Assembly (NCBI RefSeq): GCF_036186745.1
Contig: NZ_CP108086.1
Coordinates: 4,774,001-4,838,000, forward strand
Source: Microbispora hainanensis
GTDB taxonomy: Bacteria > Actinomycetota > Actinomycetes > Streptosporangiales > Streptosporangiaceae
Direction: 5' to 3'
Length of the DNA: 64,000 nucleotides
Shown here: in pieces, positions 1 to 7,815 of the stretch
How the letters are laid out: each line of letters starts with the position of its first letter
Position numbering within the stretch: position 1 is the first letter of the stretch
Notes under the pieces: model-generated
Database searches by the model: none
The model's input: the letters and a program-made list of their open reading frames with translations, nothing else
What the model was told of the DNA's origin: nothing
Translations under genes and position numbers: made by a program

Positions 1-25
1 TTCGACCGGGGGCTACGATGGCCTC

Positions 26-724
26 ATGGACAACGGGTTTGTGGATCCCGGCGGGAACGTGAAGAACGGCCGCGTTCCATCAGGGGGGACCATGCCTGCC
101 GGCCGGGAACTGCCCGTGCTCGATCTCGAACCGGGCCGCCCGGCGCCGGTGCGCGAACGGGCGGACGCCGCGCGCAACCGCATGCGCGTGCTGAAGGCGG
201 CCGAACAGCTCTTCGCGACCAGGGACGCGCGACACGTCACCATGGACGAGATCGCCAAGGCGGCGGGGGTGGGGCGGGCCACGCTCTACCGGCGTTATCC
301 GGACACCGCCTCGATCGCGACGGCGCTCCTGGACGAGCACGAGCGGCAGGTGCAGGGACACATCCTGAACGGCCCGCCGCCGCTCGGCCCCGGTGCCTCA
401 CCGGCGGATCGGCTCGCCGCGTTCTACGTCGCGATGATCGATCTGCTGGAGCGTCACCTGCACCTCGTGCTGGGGGCCGAGACGGGCAGCGCGCGGTTCG
501 GCACCGGCGCCTACCGCTTCTGGCGCACCCACGTGCGGATGCTGCTGACCGAGGCGGGGGTGCCGGATCCGGAGGGCAAGGCGGACGCCGTGCTGGCGCC
601 GCTCGCGCCCGAGGTCTACCAGTTCCAGCGGCGGACCCTCGGCCTGTCGCAGGCCCGCGTCACCGAGTCGCTGGTGTGGAACGCCCACCGGCTCGCGGGC
701 GGCGAGGCGCCGCCGGAACCCTGA
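26..724 (+). CDS. TetR/AcrR family transcriptional regulator
   Basis: One-component repressor with an N-terminal TetR helix-turn-helix: after a tail of about 50 residues comes NRMRVLKAAEQLF, then MDEIAKAAGVGRATLYRRYP, the typical DNA-recognition segment. The C-terminal ligand domain is not close to a subfamily I can name. The start is ambiguous. ATG 26 lies 6 nt after TACGAT (14-19), the spacing of a leaderless -10 box. ATG 92 follows a G-rich stretch at short spacing and would give a usual 210-residue protein. The gene converges on the cupin/acyl-CoA dehydrogenase pair, and its target is not evident from context. Family assignment is secure; ligand unknown. Confidence 0.88.
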   Translation: MDNGFVDPGGNVKNGRVPSGGTMPAGRELPVLDLEPGRPAPVRERADAARNRMRVLKAAEQLFATRDARHVTMDEIAKAAGVGRATLYRRYPDTASIATALLDEHERQVQGHILNGPPPLGPGASPADRLAAFYVAMIDLLERHLHLVLGAETGSARFGTGAYRFWRTHVRMLLTEAGVPDPEGKADAVLAPLAPEVYQFQRRTLGLSQARVTESLVWNAHRLAGGEAPPEP

Positions 725-744
725 CGACTCGCCAGGACGCGCGA

Positions 745-776
745 GGCGCGGGGACGGCGGGCGCCGTCGCCGCGCC
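745..776. terminator. Bidirectional hairpin between convergent genes
   Basis: Inverted repeat GGCGCGG-g-GACGGC with GCCGTC-g-CCGCGCC, 13 paired bases around a single mismatch and a 4-nt loop. It lies between the TetR gene ending at 724 and the cupin gene ending at 841 on the other strand. There is no U-tract, as is common for actinomycete terminators. Confidence 0.6.
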
Positions 777-840
777 AGGACGGGGCGGGCGGCCGAGGAT
801 CAGACGCGGCCGGGGCCGGTGTGCTCGACGACCTCCACGG

Positions 841-1302
841 TCACGCCGTCGTACGAACCGGGCCGGTCCACTTGAGCTCGGGCAGGTTGACCACGATCGC
901 CTCCTGCGTGCTGCGGGCGATGACCACGACGGCCTCCAGATCGGGGTGGGTATTCTCCTCCCGATGCGGCACGAACGGCGGCACGAAGATGTAGTCGCCC
1001 GGTTTGGTGTCGATGCGCACCTCGTGCGGCTCCTCGGCGTCGACGTCGAGGAACACGAACGACGGCGTGCCGCTGACCACGTAGATCGCGGTCTCCGAGT
1101 CGCCGTGGTGGTGGTTCGCGGAGACGGTCGCCGGAGCCACGTGGGTCTGGCCCATCCACAGCCGGCTCGACCCCACGGTCCCGCCGCTGATGGCGGCCCG
1201 CCGGTGCATGCCGCCGGTCTGCGCGGTCTCCGAGGTCAGGCCCGCGGGCACCACGTGGTGCAGCCTGCGGTGGAACGGATCCTCGGGTAGAACGATGCTC
1301 AC
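841..1302 (-). CDS. Cupin domain protein
   Basis: Small single-domain cupin of 153 residues. Cupin motif 1 is visible as NHHHGDSETAIYVVSG (metal-binding His residues and Glu), and motif 2 as PGDYIFVPPFVPHREEN with its His. The family includes oxygenases, isomerases and sensors; substrate unknown. The GTG start at 1302 is chosen because an AGGAGA ribosome site lies just upstream; an open frame continues further 5' but has no cupin homology. It lies downstream of the acyl-CoA dehydrogenase gene on the same strand (about 130 bp) and probably shares its transcript, so a linked oxidative catabolic step is plausible but unproven. Confidence 0.85.
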   Translation of the reverse strand: MSIVLPEDPFHRRLHHVVPAGLTSETAQTGGMHRRAAISGGTVGSSRLWMGQTHVAPATVSANHHHGDSETAIYVVSGTPSFVFLDVDAEEPHEVRIDTKPGDYIFVPPFVPHREENTHPDLEAVVVIARSTQEAIVVNLPELKWTGPVRTTA

Positions 1303-1429
1303 CTGTTTCTCCTGATTCTCGCGACGGCCCGGCCGACGGGGCGTCCACTTCTCACGACGTCTTCCTGCCCGGAAGGCCCCAGCCGGGCAGCGGCCGTCCT
1401 CGTACCGGCCTGCCCGTGCCCGGCGCGGG

Positions 1430-2569
1430 TCACGAGTGGGCGCGCGGGCCGAGCGCGGCCACCCCCGCACCGGTCAGGACCGTGTCGTCCTGCGGCGTGT
1501 GGATCCTGCCGCACAGCACGTCGCGGTAGTGGCGCTCCAGAGGATTGGCCCTCGACAGGCCGGGATTGCCGACGAGCGCCAGGGCGGCCTCGACGGATCT
1601 GATCGCGTTGCCGGTGACGGTGTGCTTGGCGAGCCCGGACCGGGCCATGGCCGCCTCGTCCCCGTCGTCCACCGCGCGGGCCGCGGACTCCAGCAGCCGG
1701 TCGCTCACCAGCAGCCACGCCTCGATCTCCCCGACGGCGGCCTGGAAACGGGGGAGCGTGGCCAGCGGCCGGCCCAGGTTCGCGGGTGTGCGCTCGCCCA
1801 GGTACTCGATCAGCCAGTCCCTGGCGGCCTGCGCCACGCCGTGGTACACCGCCCCGATCAGCACGTTGTTCCAGCCCATGAAGGTCGCGCCGCGGCCGGT
1901 CGGCGGCATCCCCGCCGGGGCGACCTCCACCGCGTGATCCCCGGGGATCCACGCCCCCTCGAAAATCACATCGTCGCTGCGAGTGGCACGCATGCCCAGG
2001 TGGTCCCAGGTCCGCTCCACCCGGTAACCACCGCCGCCGGCCTCCACGAGGAAGGACCCGACCAGGGGCTCGGGGTCGTCGGTGCGTGCCCAGACCAGCA
2101 TCCAACGCAGACCGGGGATGCCCGTGCAGTAGGTCTTGCGGCCGGTGAGCCGGTATCCGCCGTCCTCCCGCGCGGCCACCGTCGCGGGCAGGCCGCCCCG
2201 GGCGGGCGTGCCCAGGTCTGGCTCCACCCGCAGGGCGTTGACGAGGGCAGGGCCCTCGATCGCCGACTTCTGCACCCGCCCGCGTACGTGGGCGGGCCAG
2301 GGGTTGTCCGGGCGGGCGAGCGCGGCGTGGGTCATCAGATACTGCGCGGTCACCAGCGCCACCGAGGGGTCGGCCCGGCCGACCGCCGTCACGACCGCCG
2401 CCGTCTCGGCGAGGCCGGCGCCGCGCCCGCCCGCCTCGCGTGGCAGCGTGAGCGCGAGGACGCCGGCCGCGTGCAGGTCCTCGAACGCCTCGAAGGCGAA
2501 GTCGCCCTCCCGGTCGTGCCGCTCCGCGCGGCTCGCGATCCCGGTCAGCACCTCGTCGAGACCCGTCAT
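1430..2569 (-). CDS. Acyl-CoA dehydrogenase family flavoprotein
   Basis: About 379 residues with the three-part acyl-CoA dehydrogenase layout: an N-terminal helical domain (LTLPREAGGRGAGLAETA), a middle beta domain (TGRKTYCTGI, then TWDHLGMRATRSDDV) and a C-terminal helical domain (LVGNPGLSRANPLERHYRDV). The central WDHLGMRAT pattern contacts substrate and FAD in the family. It resembles the DszC/SfnC-like group of FMN/FAD monooxygenases as much as true dehydrogenases, so the reaction is left open. The ATG at 2569 has a GGGAGGTGG site. It is the first recognised gene of a minus-strand unit with the cupin gene; a strong promoter lies about 210 nt upstream. Confidence 0.85.
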   Translation of the reverse strand: MTGLDEVLTGIASRAERHDREGDFAFEAFEDLHAAGVLALTLPREAGGRGAGLAETAAVVTAVGRADPSVALVTAQYLMTHAALARPDNPWPAHVRGRVQKSAIEGPALVNALRVEPDLGTPARGGLPATVAAREDGGYRLTGRKTYCTGIPGLRWMLVWARTDDPEPLVGSFLVEAGGGGYRVERTWDHLGMRATRSDDVIFEGAWIPGDHAVEVAPAGMPPTGRGATFMGWNNVLIGAVYHGVAQAARDWLIEYLGERTPANLGRPLATLPRFQAAVGEIEAWLLVSDRLLESAARAVDDGDEAAMARSGLAKHTVTGNAIRSVEAALALVGNPGLSRANPLERHYRDVLCGRIHTPQDDTVLTGAGVAALGPRAHS

Positions 2570-2782
2570 CGGTCCACCTCCCAGCGGTCGAAGGATGCGG
2601 CGGTCATGCGATGCGATGGTGCGGTCGCGGCGGCGCTCCATCCGGACCACGACGAGGTGGCCGGCCTGCCCCCGGACAAGCCCGGCTCACGCCCCGGCGC
2701 CCACGGCTTCCGAAGGGGACGGAGACGGTCGGGGGTCCGGAGAACGGCGGGATGGGATCCCACGCCGCAAGATCGCCCTTCG

Positions 2783-2811
2783 ATGGTAAATTTCCCCTAA
2801 AAACCAGTCAA
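2783..2811 (-). promoter_or_regulatory. Vegetative-type promoter for the acyl-CoA dehydrogenase unit
   Basis: On the minus strand TTGACT (2806-2811) and TACCAT (2783-2788) are separated by exactly 17 bp, close to the principal sigma consensus. The expected transcript start is near 2776, leaving a leader of about 205 nt before the ATG at 2569. The leader contains an open frame (GTG 2763 to 2566) that ends 4 bp into the dehydrogenase gene; whether it is translated cannot be told. ATTTCCC (2790-2796) and GGGAAAT (2819-2825) form an inverted pair bracketing most of the promoter. Nothing else is seen in 2570-2918 except the hairpin and tandem repeat listed separately. Confidence 0.6.
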
Positions 2812-2838
2812 GAGTGTAGGGAAATGCGCTGCGAAACG

Positions 2839-2863
2839 CCCGCCGGTGTGCGGGGACGGCGGG
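2839..2863 (-). terminator. Possible terminator hairpin after the TetR gene
   Basis: CCCGCCG (2839-2845) pairs with CGGCGGG (2857-2863) around an 11-nt loop, shortly beyond the 3' end of the minus-strand TetR gene and beyond its tandem repeat. Confidence 0.4.
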
Positions 2864-2867
2864 TGTT

Positions 2868-2919
2868 TGCGGTGGGTGGTTGCGGTGGGTGGTTGCGGTG
2901 GGTGGTTGTGGCGGGCGGT
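2868..2919. repeat. 13-bp tandem repeat, four units
   Basis: Three perfect copies of TGCGGTGGGTGGT and a fourth degenerate copy end exactly at the first base of the TetR stop codon (2919-2921). One of many short tandem arrays at gene ends in this window. Confidence 0.95.
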
Positions 2920-3560
2920 TACGGCTCGGGCCGGGGGCAGTAGTCGCCGATCCCGTGCTCCAGCAGGTCGAAGGCGCGCTCGGCGTGCTCCCTGACGTCC
3001 GCCCTGATCAGCGCCGCGTCCTCGCCCGCCGTCTGCCGCATCGCGAAGTGGCGGGTCAGCGTGCGGACGGCGGCGCAGATCTGCGCCGCCACCAGACGGG
3101 GGGTCAGGTCGTCGGGATCGGCGTCGGTCTCCTCGGCGAGCGTCCGGGCCAGCCGGTCCTCCCGGTTGACCTCGAGCATGCGCACCCGTGACTGGAGCGC
3201 CAGGCTCTCCCGCACCCGCTGCGTGAACAGGTCCAGGCCCTCGCTCATCCCGTAACGCCAGTCGCCGGCGTCGAGTGCCTCGAAGAAGTCCCGTCGCACC
3301 GCCTCGACCGCAGTCTCGCCCGCGCGGCGCTCGCGCACGGCCCGGGCCAGCAGGTCCTCGGTCTCCTCGCTGCGGTCGAGGAACATGTCCTCTTTCGTGC
3401 GGAAGTAGTTGAAGACGGTGTTGACCGACACGTCGGCCGCCCTGGCCACCTCGGCCACCGTGACGTTGTCGAACCCCCGTTGCAGGAATAGCCCCATCGC
3501 GACGTCGGCGATGCGCTGCCGGGTCTCCCGCTTCTTCCGCTCCCGCAGGCCCTCTTCCAT
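2919..3560 (-). CDS. TetR/AcrR regulator, likely repressor of the divergent ABC exporter
   Basis: Protein of 213 residues. The helix-turn-helix is plain near residues 10-55: RQRIADVAMGLFLQRGFDNV then VAEVARAADVSVNTVFNYF. The rest is a helical TetR ligand domain. ATG 3560 is chosen because it opens the conserved N-terminus and lies 6 nt downstream of TACAAT (3567-3572), consistent with a leaderless transcript. It is divergent from a two-gene DrrA/DrrB-like exporter only 64 bp away, and the shared spacer holds a near-perfect 24-bp palindrome. Repression of itself and the exporter until a small lipophilic compound binds is the standard arrangement and is inferred here. Confidence 0.9.
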   Translation of the reverse strand: MEEGLRERKKRETRQRIADVAMGLFLQRGFDNVTVAEVARAADVSVNTVFNYFRTKEDMFLDRSEETEDLLARAVRERRAGETAVEAVRRDFFEALDAGDWRYGMSEGLDLFTQRVRESLALQSRVRMLEVNREDRLARTLAEETDADPDDLTPRLVAAQICAAVRTLTRHFAMRQTAGEDAALIRADVREHAERAFDLLEHGIGDYCPRPEP

Positions 3561-3591
3561 GCTCCGATTGTAAGGGTGAGCACAAACTTTA

Positions 3592-3615
3592 AGTGACTCC
3601 AAATTTGGTGTTACT
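3592..3615. promoter_or_regulatory. TetR operator palindrome
   Basis: A 24-bp imperfect palindrome with a perfect 10-bp core CCAAATTTGG (3599-3608) and flanks AGTGACT / TGTTACT, where five of seven positions per arm agree. It occupies the middle of the 64-bp spacer between the divergent TetR and ABC genes and directly adjoins the likely -10 box TACTCT (3612-3617) of the ABC gene. Confidence 0.75.
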
Positions 3616-3624
3616 CTAACCGGC

Positions 3625-4368
3625 ATGATTCACGCCAGAGGGCTCACCAAGACCTTCGGCCCGGTCGAGGCCGTCCGGGGGATCGATCTCGACGTCTCCC
3701 GAGGGGAGATCGTCGGCTTCCTCGGGCCGAACGGCGCGGGCAAGACCACCACGCTGCGCATGCTCACCACGCTGCTGCGCCCCACGTCCGGCACCGCCAC
3801 CGTCGCGGGCGCCGACCTGTTCGCCGACCCCGCGGCCGTACGCCGCCGGATCGGCTACGTCGCCCAGGGCGGCGCGTTCGCGCCGTTCTCCCCGGTGGGC
3901 CAGGAGCTCGTGCTCCAGGCCCGCCTGTACGGCCTGAGCAGGGAGCAGGCCCGCGAACGCGTCACCACCCTGCTCGCCGAGCTGGACCTGCCCGGGGTCG
4001 AGGAGCGTACGACGGTCACGATGTCGGGCGGCCAGAAGCGCCGGCTGGACATCGCGATGGGCCTGCTCCACCGGCCCGAGCTGCTCTTCCTCGACGAGCC
4101 CACGACCGGGCTCGACCCGCAGAGCCGCGCCAACCTGTGGCACCACGTGCGCCGGCTGCGCGAGCGGGACGGCCTGACGGTCTTTCTCACCACCCACTAC
4201 CTGGAGGAGGCCGACGCGCTCTGCGACCGCGTCCTGATCATCGACCACGGCCGGATCGTCGCCGCGGGCACGCCGGACGAGCTGAAGACCGAGCACGGCG
4301 CGAGCACGCTCGACGACGTCTTCCTCGCGGTCACCGGCCGCGAGCTGCGCGAGGGGGCCGCCGCGTGA
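3625..4368 (+). CDS. ABC transporter ATP-binding protein, DrrA-like
   Basis: Cytoplasmic ATPase of 247 residues. Walker A is GPNGAGKTTT, the signature is MSGGQKRRLDIAMGL, Walker B is LLFLDEPTTGLDP, and the switch His is in LTTHYLEEAD. The DAXXR-type C-terminal end DDVFLAVTGRELRE is typical of DrrA drug/antibiotic export ATPases, though this protein lacks the extra C-terminal stretch that brings DrrA to about 330 residues. No Shine-Dalgarno precedes ATG 3625; a -10-like TACTCT sits 7 nt upstream, so it may be leaderless. It overlaps the permease gene by 4 bp (GTGA), so the two are translationally coupled. Substrate unknown. Confidence 0.93.
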   Translation: MIHARGLTKTFGPVEAVRGIDLDVSRGEIVGFLGPNGAGKTTTLRMLTTLLRPTSGTATVAGADLFADPAAVRRRIGYVAQGGAFAPFSPVGQELVLQARLYGLSREQARERVTTLLAELDLPGVEERTTVTMSGGQKRRLDIAMGLLHRPELLFLDEPTTGLDPQSRANLWHHVRRLRERDGLTVFLTTHYLEEADALCDRVLIIDHGRIVAAGTPDELKTEHGASTLDDVFLAVTGRELREGAAA

Positions 4369-5093
4369 CCGCCCTCGCCGCCCTGACCGGGCACTACCTG
4401 CGCGCGTCCTTCAGCAACAAGTTCAGCCTGGTCTTCAGCGCCCTGCAGCCGTTCCTGTATCTCGTGCTGTTCGGCCCGCTGTTCGACCGCAGCGGCGTGG
4501 GCTCGTGGGACGTCCTCGTGCCCGGCCTGCTGGTGCAGCTCGGGCTGACGAGCGCGGGGATGGCGGGCTTCGGCATCGTCTTCGACCACCGGTTCGGCGT
4601 GCTCGAACGCATGCGGGTCACGCCGGTGAGCCGGGTGACGCTGCTGCTCGGCCGGGTGCTCAGGGACAGCGTCGTGCTGCTGGTGCAGGCGGTGGCGATC
4701 ATCGCGGCCGGCTACGCGCTGGGCCTGCGGGCGCCGCTCGCGGGGGCGCTGGGGGCGCTGCTGCTGATCACCGTGCTGGCGGTCGGCCTGGCGTCGCTGT
4801 CGTACACGGCGGCGCTCACGATGCGGCAGGAGCTGTTCGCGCCCGTGATGTCCACCGTGGTGGTCCCGCTGATGCTGCTGTCGGGAGCGCTGCTGCCGAT
4901 GTCGCTCGCGCCCGCCTGGCTCGACGTGCTGTCGCGGCTCACGCCGTTCCGCTACGCGGTCGAGGGGATGCGCGCGCTGTTCGCCGGGTCCTACACGTCG
5001 TCGGCCCTGGTGTGGGGCGTAGTCGTGTCCCTGGCCTTCGCCGTCCTGGGCGTTACCTTGGGCACCAGGCGTTTCCAAACGGAAAACGCCTGA
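4365..5093 (+). CDS. ABC-2 type permease, DrrB-like
   Basis: Integral membrane partner of the preceding ATPase, 242 residues with about six hydrophobic segments. The ABC-2 pattern is clear: an amphipathic N-terminus, the loop FDHRFGVLERMRVTPVSR, the coupling-helix region characteristic of DrrB/NodJ permeases, and the late motif LTPFRYAVEGMRALF. GTG 4365 overlaps the upstream TGA (GTGA), the usual arrangement for this pair. Together the two proteins should make a homodimeric-permease exporter of a lipid or drug-like molecule. No biosynthetic genes adjoin, so a resistance role under the divergent TetR is the simplest reading. Confidence 0.92.
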   Translation: MTALAALTGHYLRASFSNKFSLVFSALQPFLYLVLFGPLFDRSGVGSWDVLVPGLLVQLGLTSAGMAGFGIVFDHRFGVLERMRVTPVSRVTLLLGRVLRDSVVLLVQAVAIIAAGYALGLRAPLAGALGALLLITVLAVGLASLSYTAALTMRQELFAPVMSTVVVPLMLLSGALLPMSLAPAWLDVLSRLTPFRYAVEGMRALFAGSYTSSALVWGVVVSLAFAVLGVTLGTRRFQTENA

Positions 5094-5171
5094 TCAGGGG
5101 TAGTAAAAGGCATTCGAAGTTCATACCGGTTTGCGGGCGCCGCCAGGCACGGAGGCGGTCACAATGGGGGC

Positions 5172-6071
5172 GTGGCGGACGTCAACTTCACCCTCGTCCA
5201 GCTGCGTTACTTCGTAACCGCGGCCGAGCTCGGCAGCATGACCGCGGCCAGCAGGGAACTCATGGTGGCGCAGTCGGCGATCTCGGCCGCCATCGCCCAG
5301 GTGGAGCGGGAGCTGGGCGTCCAGCTCCTGATCCGCCACCATGCCCGCGGCCTGTCGCTGACCCGCGCGGGCGAGCGCTTCCTCGTCGAGGCCAGGGAGT
5401 TCCTGTCCCATGCCGCCGCGCTCGCCCAGTCGGCGCGCGGCCTCGCGGGCTCGCTGACCGGTGAGCTCGCCGTCGGCTGCCTGACCACGCTCGCGCCGTT
5501 CTACCTGTCCCGGCTGCTGCGCGAGTTCGCCGAGAAGTACCCCGGGGTGCGGGTCAGCGTCGCGGAGGGCGAGCTTTCCGCCATGGAGGCGGCGCTGCTC
5601 GACGGGCGGTGCGAGGTCGCCCTCGTCTACGCCATCGATCTCGCCCTCGACCTCGACATCCGGACGCTCACCCGGGCCAGGCCGTACGCGCTGCTGCCGC
5701 CGGAGCACCCCCTGGCCCAGGCCGAGGCGGTGTCGCTGTCGGACCTGGCGTCCGAGCCGATGATCCTGCTCGACCTGCCGCGCAGCCGCGACTACTTCCG
5801 GGCGATCTATCCGACCGAGCCGCGCGTCCGGTTCCGTACGTCGAGCTACGAGACGGCCCGCTCGCTGGTGGCGGGCGGGCACGGCTACTCGATACTCAAC
5901 CAGCGGGCCGAAAGCGACCAGACCTACGACGGCGGCCGGGTCGCCTGCGTCCCGATCAGCGACGACGTGCCCGCGCTCGACGTCGTGCTCGCCTCGGTGC
6001 GCGGCGTGCGGCCCACCGCCCGGGCGGTCGCCTTCGCCGAGACCTGTCAGGCGTTCTTCGCCAGGAAGTAG
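5172..6071 (+). CDS. LysR family transcriptional regulator
   Basis: Protein of 299 residues with an N-terminal winged helix (QLRYFVTAAELGSMTAASRELMVAQSAISAAIAQVERELG) and a periplasmic-binding-protein-like effector domain from about residue 90. GTG 5172 lies 6 nt beyond CACAAT (5160-5165), again pointing to a leaderless start. It is codirectional with the ABC pair 78 bp upstream but has its own putative promoter. Regulated genes are not evident because the downstream neighbour converges on it with only one base between the two stop codons. Confidence 0.92.
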   Translation: MADVNFTLVQLRYFVTAAELGSMTAASRELMVAQSAISAAIAQVERELGVQLLIRHHARGLSLTRAGERFLVEAREFLSHAAALAQSARGLAGSLTGELAVGCLTTLAPFYLSRLLREFAEKYPGVRVSVAEGELSAMEAALLDGRCEVALVYAIDLALDLDIRTLTRARPYALLPPEHPLAQAEAVSLSDLASEPMILLDLPRSRDYFRAIYPTEPRVRFRTSSYETARSLVAGGHGYSILNQRAESDQTYDGGRVACVPISDDVPALDVVLASVRGVRPTARAVAFAETCQAFFARK

Positions 6072-6072
6072 G

Positions 6073-6972
6073 TCACCCGAGGTCGGCGAGCAGCTCCTCC
6101 AGGAACGCGCCGGTCTGCGTGGCCGGCCGGGCGTCCACGCACACCGCGTTCATCACCTGCGTGTACGCCTCGGTGTCCTCGGGCTTGTCGAGGTAGAGGG
6201 CGCTGGTGAGCTGCTCCAGGTAGACGACGTCGGGCAGTTCGGGTGCGTCGAAGCGCAGGATCGTGAAGGGACCGCCGCACGCGGCGTGCCCGCCATGGTC
6301 GAACGGCACGATCTGCAGCGTGATGTTCGGCTGCCGCGTCACCTCGATGAGGTGTTCGAGCTGGGCCCGCATCACCTTCCTGCCGCCGATCGGGCGGCGC
6401 AGTGCACCCTCGTCCATCACGGCCCACAGGGTCGCGGCCTCGGGCCCGGTCAGCCGTTCCTGCCGGCGCATCCGCAGGTCCACGCGCCGGTCGACGTCGT
6501 CGGCGGACCGCCCCACGTTGCTCCGCAGCACGAGGGCCCGCGCGTACTCGGGCGTCTGCAGCAGCGTGGGCACGAACTGCAGCTCGTAGCAGCGGATGAC
6601 GGACGCCGCCTCCTCCAGCCCGACGTAGAACTCGAACCAGCCCGGCAGCACGTCGCTGTATTTGTGCCACCAGCCGGGGATGTTCGCCTGCCGCGCCAGG
6701 TCGAGCAGCACGGCTCGGTCGTCGGGGTCGGTGATGCCATAGAGGGTGAGCAGGTCGGCGACGTCCCGCTCCTTGAAGCCGACCCGGCCGAGCTCGAGCC
6801 TGCTGATCTTGGCGTGCGACCCGCGGATGGCACGGGCCGCCTCTTCTGGCGTGATGCCGCTCTCCCGGCGCAGCCGCCTGAGCTGGGCCCCGAGCAGGAG
6901 CCGCAGGGCCGTCGGGCCGCCGCGGGCGGTCCAGACCGGTGCGGGGGCGGTGTTTCCCGCCTGTGCGTTCAC
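6073..6972 (-). CDS. WhiJ-like XRE regulator with DUF5753 domain
   Basis: Protein of 299 residues. Residues about 23-80 form an XRE helix-turn-helix (LGAQLRRLRRESGITPEEAARAIRGSHAKISRLELGRVG). The remainder is the DUF5753 domain, with the recognisable YELQFVPTLLQTPEYARAL and VPFDHGGHAACGGPFTILRF segments. Proteins of this class (WhiJ and relatives in Streptomyces development) usually sit beside DUF397 partners and anti-sigma-like ATPases; here the divergent neighbour is such an ATPase, but no DUF397 gene is visible. GTG 6972 has a GGAG site. It probably controls differentiation or secondary metabolism in response to an unknown signal. Confidence 0.92.
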   Translation of the reverse strand: MNAQAGNTAPAPVWTARGGPTALRLLLGAQLRRLRRESGITPEEAARAIRGSHAKISRLELGRVGFKERDVADLLTLYGITDPDDRAVLLDLARQANIPGWWHKYSDVLPGWFEFYVGLEEAASVIRCYELQFVPTLLQTPEYARALVLRSNVGRSADDVDRRVDLRMRRQERLTGPEAATLWAVMDEGALRRPIGGRKVMRAQLEHLIEVTRQPNITLQIVPFDHGGHAACGGPFTILRFDAPELPDVVYLEQLTSALYLDKPEDTEAYTQVMNAVCVDARPATQTGAFLEELLADLG

Positions 6973-7196
6973 GATCGCTCCATCGGCGGCGCTCCCGGAA
7001 GGATTCCTGGTGAACCAATCGAGTTGATCATCCTACCGGACCGGAGCGAGGCCGTCTTTTCTGGGGACTTCCACGAAAGTCGGGGACGCGTGACATTTGC
7101 ACGTGCACGCGTGCTTGCATCCGCAAGGCACAGGGCAAGATACACGACGGCAGGGAAATTCACATCATGTAATGGGTGAGACCTGAGGGATCGGCG

Positions 7197-7691
7197 ATGA
7201 CAGCAGACCTGGCGGGCCCGGGAGCCGCGACAGCGCCTCCGTGGTTGACCTCGATGTTCGAGCGGGACGACGTCGCCGGCTTGTCCCTGCCTCCGTCTGC
7301 GACGTGCACCTTTCATGGGCGCACCACGTCCGCTGCCGCCGCGCGTGATTTCACCGCCAGGACGCTGTGCGGCTGGGGATTGCCCGGCCTCGTGCCGGAC
7401 GCGCAGATCGTGGTGTCGGAGTTGGTGACCAACGCGCTGCGGCACGCTCCCGGAGACCCCGCGGACGCCCCGCAGATCCGGTTGAGGCTGGTGAGGCACC
7501 GGTTTCATATCGGCTGCGGCGTGAGCGACGCCAGCGCCCGCGTGCCCGCGATCTCGCCCTGGAGCGATCTATCGGAGTCGGGCCGGGGGCTGCATCTGGT
7601 CGAGGCGCTGACGGCGGCGTGGGGATGGATCCTCACCCGCGGCGGCGGCAAGGTGGTCTGGGCCCTCTTCGACGCCTCGCCCGCCTCCTGA
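7197..7691 (+). CDS. Anti-sigma factor-type ATP-binding protein (HATPase_c_2)
   Basis: Protein of 164 residues of the RsbW/SpoIIAB-like GHKL ATPase group common in actinomycetes. The N box is VVSELVTNALRHAP, the G1 region GVSDASARVP and the G2 region SGRGLHLVEAL. The N-terminal 60 residues are a variable tail. ATG 7197 is preferred over an in-frame GTG 21 bp upstream because GAGGGA (7185-7190) is well spaced for it. It is divergent from the WhiJ-like regulator across about 220 bp, a familiar pairing (abaA/whiJ-type loci). It may phosphorylate an anti-anti-sigma factor or act without a sigma partner; no partner is present here. Confidence 0.88.
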   Translation: MTADLAGPGAATAPPWLTSMFERDDVAGLSLPPSATCTFHGRTTSAAAARDFTARTLCGWGLPGLVPDAQIVVSELVTNALRHAPGDPADAPQIRLRLVRHRFHIGCGVSDASARVPAISPWSDLSESGRGLHLVEALTAAWGWILTRGGGKVVWALFDASPAS

Positions 7692-7718
7692 GCGGCATCC
7701 GCCCCCCGGAAAGCGGCC

Positions 7719-7753
7719 GGGCCGCCGCCGGCATCGGATGCCGGCGGCGGCCC
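7719..7753. terminator. Strong bidirectional hairpin
   Basis: A perfect 16-bp stem, GGGCCGCCGCCGGCAT with ATGCCGGCGGCGGCCC, around a 3-nt loop, lies between the convergent ATPase and DUF5941 genes. Confidence 0.85.
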
Positions 7754-7815
7754 GCCTGTCGTCATGGTCCCGCCGGCCTCGGAGGGCCTTCGGGGACGGA
7801 TCGGGTCGGCCCTGC

